Source: Cyanoderma ruficeps | Taxonomy: Eukaryota > Chordata > Aves > Passeriformes > Timaliidae | NCBI GenBank assembly: GCA_008694505.1 | Contig: VZDJ01000216.1 | Span: 4,534,664-4,598,663 of the forward strand | Reading direction: 5' to 3' | DNA: 64,000 nt | In this document: piece by piece, positions 62,036 through 64,000 of the stretch | Layout of the letters: every line of letters starts with the position of its first letter | Position numbering within the stretch: the stretch's first letter is position 1 | Position numbers and translations under genes: made by a program | Notes under the pieces: model-generated | What the model saw: only the letters and a program-made list of their open reading frames with translations | Databases searched by the model: none | What the model was told of the DNA's origin: nothing

Positions 62036-63412
62036 AGCCTGGACTTTTAGTCAGCCGAGATCAAGTGTGATATTAATTTAATACCTGATGAATCACCTTG
62101 TAGGATATAATTTTTTTCCCATTGCAGGGAAAGGGGTGTATTTGACAACCCAATATGATCCCTCCCTCTTTCACTGCTAATCCAACTAAATCTTCTGGCA
62201 GCAGACATCTGAAAAACACTGGAAACTGCCATCCCACAAACGTGGCGATGTGCTGTAAAAATAGCTTTACTCCGAAATGCTATTTTATTGCACCAGTTGC
62301 TATAGTTTCTGAATCTGGCAGAGATTCCCTCCCCATAAACCCTGACTTTAAAAGGGGGGGGGTGTTGTAAGTCAGCTGTTGTGATTCCCATTAGGCTGAA
62401 ACTTGGCACCAAGTCCATCTGTATGTTAAGCTCATCCCCTGCAGGTCTGCTGAGCCTTCTCGAAGTGTTTGTGTGCGACTTGTGCACAGGGGAAATACCA
62501 GCCCAGATTCACTGGCTGCTCTAAAAGACTCATTTCTGGGTTCCTGAGAGGCAGGAGCAGCTCTAAGAGCAGCCAAGGCCAGGAGAGACTCGGCATAGGC
62601 GCAGCCGTGTCAGATGAAATACCACGGTGAAGGTCAACTCCGTTATTACTGTCTCTCTCTGTTTTATGTATTATACCTCACTCTTTCCAAGGTGACAAAG
62701 GAGAAAATGAGAAAACCCACATGTGTTCCTGGCTCTCTGCTTCTCTGCACAGCTTCCATCTGAGCTGTGAGACGTGGAAGCTGCAGGGAAAAGCAAAGGA
62801 GGCCTTTCCCAGCCAGGTCTCAGCCTGGTTTCAGCCCCATAGCAGCAGGAGAGCAGGTGGGTGCAGAGAAATTCCCCACAGACACCCCAGCAATGCCAGG
62901 GGGAAGCTCAGAATGAAGCACTGGTGTATCTCCCACCTCCCATGAGCTTGCAGAGGACCAATGCTGGCCTCTCTGTGGAAGGCAGATGTTCTCTTGGGGC
63001 TTATTCAGGAGGACCAGAGGCCAAGGTATGGACAAGACAGCCAAACTGTTCATCTCCTGACAGCAGTTTGCAGTCACTTCTAGTCAGCAAGAGCCAAGTA
63101 AGGGTTTGTGGGGTTTTCAGTTAGCAGGAAGCAAGTCACCACTAGAAATCTTCCACCTGGAGGCCAGTGTTTCTCCTGAAGGTGAAGATAGCTCAGTGCA
63201 CAATGTCAGGTGAACTAAACCCTGGGAGGGAATGATTTGTTTGGAGTCACTGCACAATGGAGCTGAGCAGAAAAATGCAGTTAATTGGGTTGTGGCCTGT
63301 TGCTGTTCGTTTGGGTCCTGAACACAACCTTGCTCATTGTCATACCAAGGATCAGGGGCTGCACTGCTGCAGAAAGCTGCTGGTGATGCAGGGGCTGGGC
63401 ACCATCCCACAG
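62036..63412. other. unique noncoding DNA; G9 run at 62354-62362
   Basis: No gene was recognised. The minus-strand frame 62047-62487 (146 codons) has no known motif. The stretch 62070-62350 looks unique and is not low-complexity, so it could be conserved noncoding DNA, though nothing in the sequence alone proves it. Confidence 0.45.
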
Positions 63413-63864
63413 TGTTGCTTTTATCTTCTTTTTGCCAGAGTTGGGATTAAATCAGTGAGATGGTATTTGGTGTTGGGACTCAGATGTTTATTAATTCTTA
63501 TCTACATTACAGTCTCTCAAACCGTGAGCTCTACAGCACTCCTAGCTAACAAAGTAAAAATGGAGCAGTCTCTATCTCTCTACAAGGCCCTTTAAGGATA
63601 AACTGTCCAACTAAGAAATGACACCTAAATTATTTTTACTTTTAACCCAATAGCCAACCACCTGTGGCCCACAATGTGGATTTTTCTACCCAATTACAAA
63701 ACACCACCCAGACCCATGAAGAAGAAGATGAAAAAGAAGGACTGGCCTATGCCCTAAAACCTCCATCTTGAGATATATATATACATATATATATNNNNCA
63801 TATATATATATATATATAACTGTATTCTAAAACCTTAAACTCTAAGTTTTGCAGGCAGGTTGCT
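63413..63864 (-). mobile_element. LTR, endogenous retrovirus family A (copy 3, incomplete)
   Basis: Collinear with the LTRs at 17314 and 36412 from TGTTGC at 63413 to about 63853, and closest by eye to the 36-kb copy. The minus-strand AATAAA is at 63487-63492. The part corresponding to U3 upstream of the TATA box is missing: after CTCTAAGTTTT the sequence departs from the other copies. CCACAG occurs both just before the element (63407-63412) and at 63865-63870, but the right end lacks the expected CCAACA, so this may be coincidence. The TATA region is an AT microsatellite with a gap. Confidence 0.85.
63773..63819. repeat. (TA)n microsatellite with a 4-base gap, inside the LTR
   Basis: An AT dinucleotide run is interrupted by CATA units and by NNNN at 63795-63798. 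It occupies the position where the 36-kb copy has its short TTTATATAAATATATT stretch, so it probably grew from the LTR's own TATA region. True length is unknown because of the gap. Confidence 0.9.
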
Positions 63865-63870
63865 CCACAG

Positions 63871-64000
63871 GCTTCTCTTTGATGTTGAGGCAAGGTCTGG
63901 ATATTTCTTTTCTCTTTTCTTTCCTCCTCCCTTTGGAGGGACAGAGGCAGTGGTGGTGTCTCAGAGCCAGCTGTGCTCTGTGCAAGCCAGATGCCCATCA
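63871..64000. other. window edge, unclassified
   Basis: A pyrimidine-rich patch near 63905-63935 and otherwise unrecognised sequence. It could be flanking DNA or a diverged continuation of the LTR. Confidence 0.4.

Overview
The window looks like an intergenic or intronic piece of a bird chromosome, most probably a songbird (passerine). The evidence is the repeat content. There are several 3'-truncated CR1 LINE fragments, both modern bird-type copies ending in the usual TTCTATGA-like tail and one older amniote-type copy. There are also retroviral LTRs of four families, and no mammalian Alu, L1 or MIR-like sequence was seen. One LTR (53429-54056) has a layout I associate with songbird ERVs. Base composition is ordinary and CpG-poor. 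I found no bacterial features, no recognisable protein-coding exon, no rRNA or tRNA gene and no CRISPR. The longest open frame (280 codons) resembles nothing I recognise and is most likely chance.

Layout. 1-17313 is mainly unique noncoding DNA with two plus-strand CR1 tails (4450-4885, 12838-13112), a small 33-bp duplication (2528-2586) and an unresolved poly-pyrimidine tract with an N (3417). 17314-20534 is a small retroelement cluster: a minus-strand solo LTR, a 123-bp inverted repeat whose arms (17987-18109 and 19705-19827) are 96% identical, and a second minus-strand solo LTR with a perfect 6-bp target-site duplication. 20541-36405 is unique sequence with an ancient CR1 (about 22936-23168), a long minus-strand CR1 (27834-28375), a degraded CR1 tail (about 31915) and a CpG-rich, GA-repeat-flanked segment near 32.6-32.8 kb. 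36412-36982 is a second copy of the 17-kb LTR. 38506-38636 is a 70-bp tandem duplication. 41234-41463 is another CR1 tail. 48159-48608 and 59786-60229 are two plus-strand LTRs of another family; a 20-bp minisatellite (48831-48980) lies just past the first. 53429-54056 is a minus-strand LTR with a perfect 5-bp duplication. The window ends in a third, incomplete copy of the 17/36-kb LTR, whose promoter region has become an AT microsatellite containing an assembly gap.

All LTRs appear solitary. No gag, pol or env reading frame or primer-binding site was found beside any of them, and each has its own target-site duplication where that can be read. The duplications are 6, 5 and 4 bp in different families, which suggests at least three integrase lineages contributed. 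No genes were found, so no pathway can be described. Any function would be regulatory, and the candidates (CpG clusters near 26.5 and 32.7 kb, AT-rich unique stretches) are offered as inference only. I did not find convincing evidence of a new biological system.
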